From: a bacterium
Lineage (GTDB): Bacteria; Bacillota_I; Bacilli_A; Izemoplasmatales; Hujiaoplasmataceae
Length of the DNA stretch: 64,000 nt
Direction of reading: 5' to 3'
Assembly: GCA_030684695.1 (NCBI GenBank)
Contig: JAUXXX010000102.1
Coordinates: forward strand, 1 to 64,000
Position 1 is the first letter of the stretch, and the number at the start of each line of letters is the position of its first letter. This document shows, one piece after another, positions 25,945-34,782 of this stretch. The translations under genes and the position numbers were made by a program. Under the pieces are notes generated by a model, which searched no databases, was not told where the DNA came from, and saw nothing but the letters and a program-made list of their open reading frames with translations.

Positions 25945-25960
25945 AGGTCTTCGTTTTTTT
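25929..25960 (+). terminator. Terminator overlapping the prmC stop
   Basis: GAAGAC/GTCTTC arms bracket the stop codon, followed by GTTTTTTT. Confidence 0.75.
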
Positions 25961-26021
25961 AAAATTTTTATTATTATAATATAATAAAGGAAAAACACAC
26001 AAATTTCTCAAACAAATACAG

Positions 26022-26050
26022 TTGACTTATCACCAACACATCAGTATAGT
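26022..26050 (+). promoter_or_regulatory. Promoter of topA
   Basis: TTGACT (26022-26027), 17-base spacer, TATAGT (26045-26050). Confidence 0.7.
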
Positions 26051-26075
26051 ATTAGTTTGAAAGAGAGTGGTATCT

Positions 26076-28154
26076 ATGAAGCAAAAATTAGTGATTGTGG
26101 AGTCCCCTAGCAAATCGAAGACCATTGGTGGCTATTTAGGTAATGAGTATCTAGTGACCTCTTCTAAAGGCCATATCCGTGATTTAACAACCACTGGTAA
26201 GGGCGGACTTGGAATTGATATTGAACATAACTTTAAGCCCATCTATGCAATTATTCCAGATAAAAAAACTTTAGTAAAGGAATTAATCGAAGCGTCGAAA
26301 CAAGCATCAGAGATTTATCTAGCCACCGACCCTGACCGTGAAGGAGAAGCCATTTCGTGGCATCTAGCGGAAGTACTCGATGTTGCTAAAAAACCAGTTT
26401 ATCGTGTCTTTTTTAATGAAATTACCAAAAAAGCAATTTTAGAAGCGTTTGAACATCCCGGTCAAATCAATGAACACTTGGTGTTTTCTCAAGAAGCCAG
26501 ACGTGTTATTGACCGAATTATTGGTTTTAAATTATCTAAATTATTGCAAAGTAAAATTAAATCCAAATCAGCTGGACGTGTTCAATCTGCTTGCTTAAAA
26601 CTCATTGTCGATAAAGAGCGTGAAATCAATGCTTTTGTCATCGAAGAATACTATGAAGTAAAAGCTGTCTTTGATACGTTTGAAGCAGATTTGTTTAAGA
26701 TCCAAGGAAAAACTCCAGCATTAAAAACAAGAGAACAAACGATGTCGCTGATCGAGCAATTAAAAGGACGATTTGTTGTGTCTAGTTTGGAAACAAAGCA
26801 TAAATCATCAGAATCAAAACCACCATTTATAACTTCCACATTTATGCAAGAAGCTTCTTCGAAACTAGGATATAATTCTACAAAAACCATGGAAATCGCA
26901 CAAAAACTGTATGAAGGAATCGAAATCGGGAATGAAAATGTTGGTTTGATTACTTACATGAGAACCGATTCCATTCGATTGTCTGAAGATTTTGTAACTT
27001 CCGCAAATCGTTATATCGTCACCCACTATTCAAAAGACTATCTTGGACACCCTAAAATGATGAAGTCCAATACCGGAAATATGCAAGATGCCCATGAAGC
27101 CATTCGTCCAACGGATATCTTTCGCACCCCGGATTCGATGAAATCGTACTTAACCAAAGAACAACAAGCGATTTATCAACTTATTTATGCCAGAGCATTG
27201 GCTTCCTTAATGAAAGCATCTACCTATGACCAAACGATTTTAGTCTTAGAAAATGGCGAGACTTTGTTTAAAGCCATTCAAAACAAACCTGATTTTGACG
27301 GGTATTTGAAGGTATATGGTAAATACGATGCTGGAACGACAAAATCAAAAGATCAACTTCCAAACCTAACAGTTGGAGATTACATCTTAGCCAACTCCGT
27401 GTTAGAAAAACAATGCTTTACAAACCCACCAATGCGATATTCAGAGTCCAAACTCATCAAAGAAATGGAAGAGTTAGGAATTGGAAGACCATCGACATAT
27501 GCTTCCACCATTTTATTATTAAAAAAACGGAAGTACATTTCTGAAAGTGATAAAAAATTCGTTCCAAGTGATCAAGGAATGTTAACCATTGATGCTCTTG
27601 AAGAATTTTTTAAAGAATTCATTTCAGCCGATTATTCCAAAGATATGGAAGATGTATTAGATCAAATTGCGGAAGGTTCCAAAGAACCTGTCGATGTTGT
27701 TCGTTCGTTTTATGAATATTTTAATCCCATTGTAGTCAATGCTTCTCGTGATATGAAAAAGATTCCTCCCACTCAAACGGGTGAACCATGTCCATTATGT
27801 GGGAAACCCATGGTACACCGTAAAGGTAAATACGGAGAATTCGAAGGATGTTCGGATTATCCAACTTGTCGGTATATTAAAAAAGCTGTCGAACTTGACG
27901 CCCCAAAACTTAGGGATACTTTAGTGGCTTGCCCGACGTGTCCAACTGGAACATTGGTAGAACGCATTGCAGCAAGAGGAAAGAACAAAGGGAATCGTTT
28001 CTTAGCGTGTTCAAGCTTTCCAAAATGCAAATATGTTCACCCATACACACCCATTGACATCGATTGCCCAAAATGTGGTAACTTGCTTGTAAAAAACAAT
28101 GAAGGTCATATATTTTGTGTCGATGAACAAGGCTGTGGGTATCACCAACACTAA
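26076..28154 (+). CDS. topA: DNA topoisomerase I
   Basis: A 692-residue type IA topoisomerase that relaxes negative supercoils behind RNA polymerase. It has a Toprim domain with VIVESPSKSKTI and DPDREGEAI, an active-site Tyr294 in GLITYMRTDS, and three four-Cys zinc ribbons in the last about 120 residues (CPLCGK..., CPTCPTG..., CPKCGN...). ATG 26076 is chosen over an in-frame GTG at 26067 because of spacing from GAGAG. It is monocistronic, with its own promoter and terminator. Confidence 0.96.
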   Translation: MKQKLVIVESPSKSKTIGGYLGNEYLVTSSKGHIRDLTTTGKGGLGIDIEHNFKPIYAIIPDKKTLVKELIEASKQASEIYLATDPDREGEAISWHLAEVLDVAKKPVYRVFFNEITKKAILEAFEHPGQINEHLVFSQEARRVIDRIIGFKLSKLLQSKIKSKSAGRVQSACLKLIVDKEREINAFVIEEYYEVKAVFDTFEADLFKIQGKTPALKTREQTMSLIEQLKGRFVVSSLETKHKSSESKPPFITSTFMQEASSKLGYNSTKTMEIAQKLYEGIEIGNENVGLITYMRTDSIRLSEDFVTSANRYIVTHYSKDYLGHPKMMKSNTGNMQDAHEAIRPTDIFRTPDSMKSYLTKEQQAIYQLIYARALASLMKASTYDQTILVLENGETLFKAIQNKPDFDGYLKVYGKYDAGTTKSKDQLPNLTVGDYILANSVLEKQCFTNPPMRYSESKLIKEMEELGIGRPSTYASTILLLKKRKYISESDKKFVPSDQGMLTIDALEEFFKEFISADYSKDMEDVLDQIAEGSKEPVDVVRSFYEYFNPIVVNASRDMKKIPPTQTGEPCPLCGKPMVHRKGKYGEFEGCSDYPTCRYIKKAVELDAPKLRDTLVACPTCPTGTLVERIAARGKNKGNRFLACSSFPKCKYVHPYTPIDIDCPKCGNLLVKNNEGHIFCVDEQGCGYHQH

Positions 28155-28155
28155 C

Positions 28156-28185
28156 AACACGACACGAGTCGTGTTTTCTTTTACC
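28156..28185 (+). terminator. Terminator of topA
   Basis: AACACGAC/GTCGTGTT with a 4-base loop, then TTCTTTT. Confidence 0.88.
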
Positions 28186-28216
28186 AAAAGTATCAACATC
28201 GAAAATTTGTATTATA

Positions 28217-28225
28217 TGATATAAT
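28217..28225 (+). promoter_or_regulatory. Extended -10 promoter of ftsY operon
   Basis: TGATATAAT about 28 bases upstream of the GTG start. The -35 region is poor. Confidence 0.6.
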
Positions 28226-28252
28226 ATTGGAGAAAAGAAAGGCGGAGTTGCT

Positions 28253-29224
28253 GTGGGGATTTTCCAAAAACTCTTCGGTAGTAAGGAAAAACGTCTGAAA
28301 GCCGAAAAATATAAAATTGGGATGGAAAAGACAAGACGAGGGTCGCTGTCTTCTTTAAAAGACGTCTTAAAACAATCAAAAAAGATTGATGAAGCGTTGT
28401 ATGATAAACTAGAAGAAATTTTTATTATGGCAGACATCGGTGTTGATACCGTTGTTGGATTTGTTTCTGAACTACGTAAAGAAGTCAAAAAACAAGAAAT
28501 TTCATCGCCAATTGCCCTAGAAAATATCATCGTTGATAAAATGTTTGAACTCTATCTCAAAGGCGAGATTGTCAATACCAACATCAGATACAACGAAGGT
28601 GGATTGACTGTACTATTATTTGTTGGTGTGAATGGGACAGGAAAAACCACTTCGATTGGAAAGTTGGCTCATAAACTTCGTAAAGAAGGCAAGAGTGTTA
28701 TGATGGCAGCGGGAGATACTTTCCGTGCAGGAGCCATCAACCAATTGAAGATATGGGGAGAACGTGTAGGCTGTGAAGTCGTCGCAAAATCAGAAGGAGC
28801 CGATCCTTCGGCGGTAATTTTTGATGCGATCAAGCATGCCAAAGAAGCCAAAGTAGATGTTCTTCTTTGTGATACCGCTGGGCGTCTTCAAAACAAAGTG
28901 AACTTAATGAAAGAACTTGACAAAATCAAACGTACGATTGAACGTGAAATTGGATCGAGTCATTATGAAACATATTTAGTCGTCGACGCGACCACTGGAC
29001 AAAATGGATTATCTCAAGCGAAAATTTTCCAAGAAGTAACCAAATTATCCGGGATTGTATTAACCAAACTCGATGGAACCGCAAAAGGTGGAATTGTTCT
29101 AGCTATTCGTAATGAGTTAGGAATCCCGATTTCATTTGTGGGCCTCGGTGAAAAGATTGATGACATTGACTATTTCGATATTGAAGATTATATTTATGGA
29201 TTATTTGCAGATTTCTTTGAGTAG
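28253..29224 (+). CDS. ftsY: Signal recognition particle receptor FtsY
   Basis: A 323-residue SRP GTPase receptor that docks ribosome-nascent-chain-SRP complexes at the membrane. The short basic N-terminus lacks the long acidic A domain, as in many Firmicutes. It has G1 GVNGTGKTTSIGKLA, G3 DTAGR, and G4 TKLDGTAKGG. The start is GTG with AAAGGCGGAG upstream. The order ftsY-ylxM-ffh places the receptor, its modulator and the SRP protein in one operon. Confidence 0.96.
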   Translation: MGIFQKLFGSKEKRLKAEKYKIGMEKTRRGSLSSLKDVLKQSKKIDEALYDKLEEIFIMADIGVDTVVGFVSELRKEVKKQEISSPIALENIIVDKMFELYLKGEIVNTNIRYNEGGLTVLLFVGVNGTGKTTSIGKLAHKLRKEGKSVMMAAGDTFRAGAINQLKIWGERVGCEVVAKSEGADPSAVIFDAIKHAKEAKVDVLLCDTAGRLQNKVNLMKELDKIKRTIEREIGSSHYETYLVVDATTGQNGLSQAKIFQEVTKLSGIVLTKLDGTAKGGIVLAIRNELGIPISFVGLGEKIDDIDYFDIEDYIYGLFADFFE

Positions 29225-29557
29225 GTGAGTGTGTTGAGCGAACAACTATCAGAAAAGATTCGATTGAATCAATTGTTTGATTTTTATGGAGAATTATTAA
29301 CCCAAAAGCAACAGACTTATTTTACCCACTATTATCAAGATGATTATTCCTTGGCTGAGATTGCACAATTACTCGATGTGAGTCGAAATGCTGTGTTTGA
29401 TCAAATTCAAAAAGCAGTGGAGCACTTAGAGCACTATGAAGCAACATTACAATTGTCTACGAAGTCACAACTTCGCAGTCAAAAATATCTTGAATTAGAG
29501 AAACATACGAGTGCATCAGGAATTGAAATCCTCGAAGAACTAAAAGGATTGGAGTGA
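29225..29557 (+). CDS. ylxM: YlxM-type SRP-associated helix-turn-helix protein
   Basis: A protein of about 110 residues of the YlxM/p13-like family, known to modulate SRP GTPase activity in some Firmicutes. It contains a helix-turn-helix similar to sigma-70 region 4 (YSLAEIAQLLDVSRNAVFDQI). The exact start is uncertain among GTG 29225, GTG 29231 and TTG 29234, since the binding site AGGTGAG lies at the ftsY stop. It sits between ftsY and ffh with almost no spacing. Confidence 0.88.
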   Translation: MSVLSEQLSEKIRLNQLFDFYGELLTQKQQTYFTHYYQDDYSLAEIAQLLDVSRNAVFDQIQKAVEHLEHYEATLQLSTKSQLRSQKYLELEKHTSASGIEILEELKGLE

Positions 29558-29561
29558 GAAT

Positions 29562-30971
29562 ATGGCGTTTGAAAATTTAACAGGTCGCTTACAAATGGCG
29601 CTTCGCCGGATTACTGGCAAAGCAAAGCTAACCGAAGTCGATATTGAAGAAATGATGAGAGAGGTTCGCCTTTCTTTATTAGAAGCTGATGTGAATTTCA
29701 AAGTTGTGAAAGATTTCACGAGCGAAGTCAAAGAATTGGCCATGGGTGAAAAGATTTTAAAGGGTCTAGATCCTGGGCAACAAGTGGTCAAAATTGTTAA
29801 CGATGAATTAGTGAAACTCATGGGTAACGAGGCAGTACTAGTCGATTTTAGACAAAATGGGCCTACTGTCATCATGATGGTTGGTCTTCAAGGCGCTGGT
29901 AAAACGACTACTGCTGGGAAATTAGGGGCGTATTTACGTAAAAATCATCAATTGAAACCCATGTTAATCGCGGCCGATATTTATCGTCCTGCAGCAATTG
30001 ATCAGTTAATGACCGTTGGTCAAAAACTCGACATCCCTGTATTTCAAATGGGAATTGATGTCAATCCAAGGCAAATCGTTGAAAAAGGTTTAAAGCATGC
30101 CAAAGAACAAGGGTATGACTTAATTATTATCGATACTGCTGGCCGTTTACATATCAACGAAACCTTGATGGATGAGTTAGTAGACATCAAGAAGATATCA
30201 AAAGCAGACGAAATATTGCTTACAGTGGATGCAATGACGGGACAAGATGCAGTGAATGTCGCTACAGCTTTCCATGAAGCCTTAGATGTAACAGGCTGCA
30301 TTCTTACCAAACTCGATGGAGATACTCGAGGGGGAGCAGCGTTATCCATTCGTAAGGTCACAGGTGTTCCCATTAAATTTGCAGGAACCGGCGAGAAACT
30401 TACTGAAATTGAAGTGTTTCATCCAGAGCGAATGGCAAGTCGTATTCTGGGTATGGGAGATGTACTGAGTTTAATCGAAAAAGCGACAGAAGAAATCGAT
30501 GAAGACGAAGCCATGTCGATGATGGAAAAAATGATGTCAGGGAAGTTTAACTTCAATGACTTATTAAAACAAATGAAAATGATTAAACGAATGGGTGCTT
30601 TTTCAGGAATTCTCAAGATGCTTCCAGGCATGGGTGCTTTAGCCAATAGTGGTAAGGTGGATGACAAGCAAATCGTTTATATCCAAGCCATCATTCAATC
30701 CATGACAGAAGAAGAACGAAAGAATCCAGAGTTGCTAGAGCGAAGTTCAAGTCGAAGAAACCGGATTGCCAGAGGGTCTGGCCGGTCCACAACAGAAGTC
30801 AATCGACTTATTTCTATGCTTGAAAAACAACAAGCAATGATGAAAAAAGCAGCGAATTTTAGTCCAGAAGCCATGGAAAAAATGGCTGGTGGCGCAATGC
30901 CAAGTATGCAAAATCCAACTGCTGTTTCCAAAGGAAAAGGCAAAGGAAAAGGTGGATTTCGCTTAAAATAG
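29562..30971 (+). CDS. ffh: Signal recognition particle protein Ffh
   Basis: A 469-residue SRP54 protein. It has an N-terminal four-helix N domain, a GTPase G domain (G1 GLQGAGKTTTAGKL, DTAGRL, TKLDGDTRGG) and a Met-rich C-terminal M domain that binds signal peptides and 4.5S RNA (RIARGSGRS motif). A Gly/Lys tail ends the protein. It targets membrane and secreted proteins cotranslationally. GGAGTGA precedes the ATG. Last gene of the ftsY operon. Confidence 0.97.
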   Translation: MAFENLTGRLQMALRRITGKAKLTEVDIEEMMREVRLSLLEADVNFKVVKDFTSEVKELAMGEKILKGLDPGQQVVKIVNDELVKLMGNEAVLVDFRQNGPTVIMMVGLQGAGKTTTAGKLGAYLRKNHQLKPMLIAADIYRPAAIDQLMTVGQKLDIPVFQMGIDVNPRQIVEKGLKHAKEQGYDLIIIDTAGRLHINETLMDELVDIKKISKADEILLTVDAMTGQDAVNVATAFHEALDVTGCILTKLDGDTRGGAALSIRKVTGVPIKFAGTGEKLTEIEVFHPERMASRILGMGDVLSLIEKATEEIDEDEAMSMMEKMMSGKFNFNDLLKQMKMIKRMGAFSGILKMLPGMGALANSGKVDDKQIVYIQAIIQSMTEEERKNPELLERSSSRRNRIARGSGRSTTEVNRLISMLEKQQAMMKKAANFSPEAMEKMAGGAMPSMQNPTAVSKGKGKGKGGFRLK

Positions 30972-30998
30972 GGTGGACGAAGTCCATCCTCTTTATTT
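30971..30998 (+). terminator. Terminator of the ftsY-ffh operon
   Basis: GGGTGGAC/GTCCATCC (one G-U pair) with a 3-base loop, then TCTTTATTTT. Confidence 0.8.
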
Positions 30999-31011
30999 TC
31001 CATCCATTTCT

Positions 31012-31039
31012 TTGACCTTATGGATATTTTTGGTATAAT
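31012..31039 (+). promoter_or_regulatory. Promoter of the FMN-binding protein/nitroreductase operon
   Basis: TTGACC (31012-31017), 16-base spacer ending TGG, TATAAT (31034-31039). Confidence 0.72.
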
Positions 31040-31072
31040 GAGGATTAAGAATACTCTTTGAAAGGAACCTCC

Positions 31073-31489
31073 ATGAGCCAGACTAAAACAATCTTGTTTC
31101 TCCTTATTGGGATTCTTTCAACGATTTTGCTTGCATATTTGTTTAGTATTTATACATGGAATGAGTTTGAAAAAGAGGTTCGTAAAATTGAAATTATCCC
31201 TGTGGACATGATGACAGTACAAGATGGTACCTTTGAGGGATATTATAGTGTGAATTTGATTCGAGTTCGCGTTTCTGTAACTGTAGTCAATCACATCATC
31301 ACGAGTATTATCGTTCTCGAGCATCATCAATCCAATGCAATCCAAGCAGAAGCCATCATTGACATCATCATCGAAGAACAATCAATAGAAGTCGATGCCA
31401 TTGCAGGAGTAACCTATTCCGTGCAAGTCATCAAAGCTGCCATTATCGATGCATTAAAAAAAGGAGTATTGACCAATGACGAATCATGA
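31073..31489 (+). CDS. Membrane-anchored FMN-binding-domain protein
   Basis: A 138-residue protein with one N-terminal TM segment (about residues 5-26) and an outward-facing FMN-binding domain of the NqrC/RnfG type (DGTFEGYYSVNLIRVRV..., ending AIAGVTYSVQVI). In this family FMN is attached covalently to a Thr in a motif of the form D-x-x-x-G-A-T; here it reads G-V-T, so covalent flavinylation is plausible but not certain. Such domains carry electrons at the outer membrane face. ATG 31073 fits AAAGGAACC. It overlaps the nitroreductase gene by 14 bases. Confidence 0.82.
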   Translation: MSQTKTILFLLIGILSTILLAYLFSIYTWNEFEKEVRKIEIIPVDMMTVQDGTFEGYYSVNLIRVRVSVTVVNHIITSIIVLEHHQSNAIQAEAIIDIIIEEQSIEVDAIAGVTYSVQVIKAAIIDALKKGVLTNDES

Positions 31490-32198
31490 CGCCATTATGA
31501 CAAGAAAATCAAGAAGAAAATTTGTCTCCCAACCCCTAAGCGCTGAAGAAAAAGAAGTTTTACTTTCAGCAATCAAACAAGGAAACAAAGCAGGATCGCT
31601 TTCCATGCAACTCGTTGAAAATAAACCAGAATTGTTTGGTGGTTTCTTTAGGAGTTATGGACTGTTTGTAGGTGTCGAACATTTTATTGTGATGGCCGGT
31701 CCCAAAAAAGACATTCATTTAGCTGAAAAGTTAGGTTACTATGGAGAAAAAGTATTACTTGAAGCTGTTAAATTAGGGTTAGGAACTTGCTGGGTCGGCG
31801 GTTCTTTCAACAAGCAAGGAGTGAATTCACTGGTATCTGTGGATGATTTATTAATTGCTGTGATAGTCATCGGAGAACCTGTAAATAAATATACCGCAAG
31901 AGAACAACTAATTCGTTCGATTACTCATTTAAAAAAGGAGCAACAATCCAAGTTTTTCCAAACCGATGGTAGTGAACCTTCCTGGTTTATGCAAGCGATT
32001 GATTATGTATACCGCGCCCCTTCGGCAGTCAATCAACAACCAGTGTGGATGAATGTAGCCTCAGGTAAAATTACCGCACGCTTACGAAACATCAACCATT
32101 TTGCATGGGTTGATTTGGGAATTGCAAAAGCTCATTTTGAGTATGCTGCCCCAAGTGGAAGATTCGAATGGGGTAACAATGCGTTTTTCCATCAATAA
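31476..32198 (+). CDS. Nitroreductase-family flavoprotein
   Basis: A 240-residue nitroreductase-fold protein, closest in feel to the 'TM nitroreductase' subgroup: RKSRRKF at the N-terminus, GLGTCWVGGSFN, and APSAVNQQPVW near residues 180-190. It should bind FMN and reduce substrates with NAD(P)H. The gene overlaps that of an exported FMN-binding protein, hinting at a joint flavin-based electron route, although this enzyme is cytoplasmic. The substrate is unknown. Confidence 0.85.
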   Translation: MTNHDAIMTRKSRRKFVSQPLSAEEKEVLLSAIKQGNKAGSLSMQLVENKPELFGGFFRSYGLFVGVEHFIVMAGPKKDIHLAEKLGYYGEKVLLEAVKLGLGTCWVGGSFNKQGVNSLVSVDDLLIAVIVIGEPVNKYTAREQLIRSITHLKKEQQSKFFQTDGSEPSWFMQAIDYVYRAPSAVNQQPVWMNVASGKITARLRNINHFAWVDLGIAKAHFEYAAPSGRFEWGNNAFFHQ

Positions 32199-32226
32199 AG
32201 TTCACAAAAATCCATAAGCCATTAAA

Positions 32227-32263
32227 AAAAGCAAAGATCGGTATGTTGATCTTTGCTTTTCAT
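32227..32263. terminator. Bidirectional terminator
   Basis: AAAAGCAAAGATC/GATCTTTGCTTTT arms with an 8-base loop, between converging genes. T-runs or A-runs are on both flanks. Confidence 0.88.
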
Positions 32264-32268
32264 TTGGT

Positions 32269-33090
32269 CTATTTGATGTTTAGAAACTGGGATAAGAACT
32301 TACGAACCGCTCCGTCTTTTGCAGTGTAGGGTACGATTAAATCAGCGATTTCTAAAAGTTCTGGATGTGCATTTTTAACAGCAACTCCAAGAGAAGCATA
32401 CTGAATCATTTCTAAATCGTTGTGTCCATCTCCTATCGCAATGACTTGATCTTGTGAAAATCCTAAATAACTCGCAACATAAGCCAACGCTTTCCCTTTG
32501 TTCGATGCAGGTGTGAATATCTCTACAATGGAATCAAATTCGCCTGGGAAATGCCAAATACGTGATAACACGGTTCCAGAATACTTTTCTTTGACGTAGT
32601 TTTCAATGGTTTTTCCAGCGCCTTGATGTCCAATGATAATGAATCCATTGGGGTCTTCTTTCAAAGTGTCTTTTAAATGTCCTAAAAACAATCCGGAATC
32701 CTTGGTTAGGTGAAGTAATGGTTCGATGGCCAATTCTTCTTGAAACAAGTATATGTTATCTTTTACTTCACTAAAGGCATTTCGAATGGAGTTCACATTA
32801 GACTCAAAAATATCAATGATTGCTTCTTTGGGAACGGTTAAGTTAACCGTCGGGAATGTAGAATCTAGTGGATGGGTGATTAATCCCCCATTGTAATTAA
32901 TAATCGGTGTATCGAGTCCAAATCGTTCGTACACAAACCGACTACTGCGATATGGTCTTCCTGTGGCAATGACAATTTTATGACCCAATTGTTTTACTTT
33001 TTGAATGAATTCCACCATGGATTCATCTAGTGTATCAAAATCATAAAGAAGAGTCCCATCGAGATCGATGGCAAATAAGTATTTTTTCAT
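32269..33090 (-). CDS. Cof-type HAD phosphatase
   Basis: A 273-residue HAD-superfamily hydrolase of the Cof/type IIB group. Motif I is DLDGTLL, motif II ATGRP, and motif III/IV GDGHNDLEMI. A C2 cap domain lies between motifs. Such enzymes dephosphorylate sugar phosphates, nucleotides or flavin mononucleotide; the substrate cannot be assigned. It is the only minus-strand gene in the right 56 kb, with its own promoter. Confidence 0.9.
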   Translation of the reverse strand: MKKYLFAIDLDGTLLYDFDTLDESMVEFIQKVKQLGHKIVIATGRPYRSSRFVYERFGLDTPIINYNGGLITHPLDSTFPTVNLTVPKEAIIDIFESNVNSIRNAFSEVKDNIYLFQEELAIEPLLHLTKDSGLFLGHLKDTLKEDPNGFIIIGHQGAGKTIENYVKEKYSGTVLSRIWHFPGEFDSIVEIFTPASNKGKALAYVASYLGFSQDQVIAIGDGHNDLEMIQYASLGVAVKNAHPELLEIADLIVPYTAKDGAVRKFLSQFLNIK

Positions 33091-33111
33091 CTGGCTACCT
33101 CACTTGATTAC

Positions 33112-33140
33112 ATTATCTCATAAAGTAAGGCACAATTCAA
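33112..33140 (-). promoter_or_regulatory. Promoter of the HAD phosphatase gene
   Basis: Minus-strand TTGAAT (33140-33135), 17-base spacer, GATAAT (33117-33112). Confidence 0.65.
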
Positions 33141-33223
33141 TTTTTAGAATGTAAACACGCGGTAAACTATCGGATTGTGTACGTTTTCATTGAAAAAGAT
33201 GGTTTAATGGATGATTAAATTCA

Positions 33224-33252
33224 TGGACATGAAATCATTACTATGTTATAAT
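33224..33252 (+). promoter_or_regulatory. Promoter of the lysine biosynthesis operon
   Basis: TGGACA (33224-33229), 17-base spacer, TATAAT (33247-33252). The transcript starts about 20 bases before the riboswitch. Confidence 0.78.
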
Positions 33253-33280
33253 TCTAACAACAATTACATCAAAGACCTAT

Positions 33281-33420
33281 TGATAAGAGGCTGCGTTACT
33301 CCATGAAGTTTATACGAGGGGGAGGACGCCGAAGCAAATGTTTATTTGCTGGGATTATGTTGAAGAAACATAAGACTGTTTTGTATCGGTTGCCCAACCG
33401 ATATAAATTGCGCTTATCTT
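33281..33420 (+). ncRNA. Lysine riboswitch (L box) aptamer
   Basis: Conserved L-box blocks occur in order: GATAAGAGGCTGCG at the 5' side, GGACGCCGAAGCAAA with its pairing TTTGCTGG, and AAGACTGT. The closing P1 stem pairs GATAAG (33282-33287) with CTTATC (33413-33418). It lies between a strong promoter and a terminator, directly upstream of lysA. Lysine binding would stabilise P1 and favour termination, shutting off the nine-gene operon. Confidence 0.92.
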
Positions 33421-33444
33421 TGTGGGGGGCGAAAGCATGGACGG

Positions 33445-33480
33445 AAAACTATGGCTTTTGCTCATAGTTTTTTTATTTTT
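33445..33480 (+). terminator. Riboswitch-controlled attenuator terminator
   Basis: AAAACTATG (33445-33453) pairs with CATAGTTTT (33463-33471), followed by a T-run. The loop GCTTTTGC could instead pair with GCGAAAGC (33430-33437), giving a possible competing antiterminator. Confidence 0.85.
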
Positions 33481-33497
33481 CCGGGAAAGAGGAAATC

Positions 33498-34781
33498 ATG
33501 TTCTACTTGAAGAAAGCAAACACGTTTCAAGGGGTAAGTTTTCAAGAATTAGCACAACAGTTTGGGACACCCCTTTACCTATATGATGAGCAAATGATTC
33601 GGGCACAATGTCAAACATTTCTGTCGAATTTTGTACATCCATTTGTGAGGAGCGAAGTCATTTATGCATCCAAAGCTTTTTTAACCAAGGCGATGGCCAC
33701 GCTGATTCATCAAGAAGGATTGTCCCTTGATGTGGTTTCTGGAGGAGAATTGTTTACAGCTGTCCAAGGAAAATTCCCCGTGAATCGACTCTATTTTCAT
33801 GGTAATAACAAATCCAGAAAAGAGCTTCTAGAAGCCATTGAAGCCCATGTTGGCACAATCATTATTGATAGTGAAGCCGAATTTTTGTTACTACAGTCGA
33901 TTCTTCCCAATAACACCAATCAACGGGTGATGCTACGAATCAATCCAGGAATTGAAGCTCACACTCATGAATACATTCAAACCACGAAAAATGATTCGAA
34001 ATTTGGAGAAAGTATTTTCGCGGATTCAACCATGTCTTTGATTTCGCGAATCTCAAAAGATTCTCGTTTTGATTTTGTTGGACTTCATAGCCATATCGGA
34101 TCCCAAATCTTTGAAGAGTCTTCGTTTTATGAGCACAGTAGAGCAGTTCTTCGATATGTAAAAGCAATTACAGTTCAAACCAAAGTCGTTGTCAAAGAAA
34201 TCAACTTGGGTGGGGGATTTGGTGTAGAATATACTTCCGCTGACCAAGGAATTGATTTGATTGAAGTGCTTCCAAAAATGTTAGATACCATTTATCAAGC
34301 CGCAATGGATTTGGAAATTGCCATTCCAAAAGTGTTGATTGAACCAGGGCGTGCAATCGTTGCTCAAGCGGGATCGACACTCTATGAAGTAGGCTCTACT
34401 AAGCAAACCGTAGAAGGAAAAAACTATTTGATGGTGGATGGTTCCATGGCCGACCACATTCGCACTGCTTTGTATCAAGCAATTTATGATGCAGTGTTGA
34501 TTAGTGACCGTGAAATCTCTTCAAGTAGTGTATATACCGTTGCTGGAAAAGCCTGTGAATCTGGAGATGTCTTAATTCGTTCAATTCAGTTGCCACAAGC
34601 ACAAGCAGGAGATTATTTATTAGTGAAGACTACGGGGGCGTATCATTATTCCATGGCCTCAAATTATAACCGTTTGACAAAACCTGCAGTTGTGTTTGTC
34701 AATAACGGAGTATGTAGAGTTGTTGTGAAAAAGGAAACCTACGCCGATTTGATTCGTCTCGATGTAGACATGGAGGAATAA
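33498..34781 (+). CDS. lysA: Diaminopimelate decarboxylase
   Basis: A 427-residue PLP enzyme of the fold-III (alanine racemase-like barrel) group that decarboxylates meso-diaminopimelate to L-lysine, the last step of the pathway. It has a PLP Lys in YASKAF, the phosphate-binding GGGFGVEY, and the substrate motif CESGDVL. AGAGGAAATC precedes the ATG. It is the first gene after the lysine riboswitch, an operon order that puts the terminal enzyme first. Confidence 0.95.
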   Translation: MFYLKKANTFQGVSFQELAQQFGTPLYLYDEQMIRAQCQTFLSNFVHPFVRSEVIYASKAFLTKAMATLIHQEGLSLDVVSGGELFTAVQGKFPVNRLYFHGNNKSRKELLEAIEAHVGTIIIDSEAEFLLLQSILPNNTNQRVMLRINPGIEAHTHEYIQTTKNDSKFGESIFADSTMSLISRISKDSRFDFVGLHSHIGSQIFEESSFYEHSRAVLRYVKAITVQTKVVVKEINLGGGFGVEYTSADQGIDLIEVLPKMLDTIYQAAMDLEIAIPKVLIEPGRAIVAQAGSTLYEVGSTKQTVEGKNYLMVDGSMADHIRTALYQAIYDAVLISDREISSSSVYTVAGKACESGDVLIRSIQLPQAQAGDYLLVKTTGAYHYSMASNYNRLTKPAVVFVNNGVCRVVVKKETYADLIRLDVDMEE

Positions 34782-34782
34782 T

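Larger units (their letters stand above)
33091..33497. other. Divergent regulatory region: HAD promoter, lysine promoter and riboswitch
   Basis: This 407-base gap is almost wholly regulatory: HAD promoter (33112-33140), lysine operon promoter (33224-33252), L-box aptamer and terminator. About 33141-33223 holds nothing recognised. Confidence 0.85.

Noticed and set aside
27910-28530. A 206-residue minus-strand frame across the end of topA and the start of ftsY
   Set aside because: It crosses a clear terminator and promoter and two well-supported plus-strand genes; the protein resembles no family.
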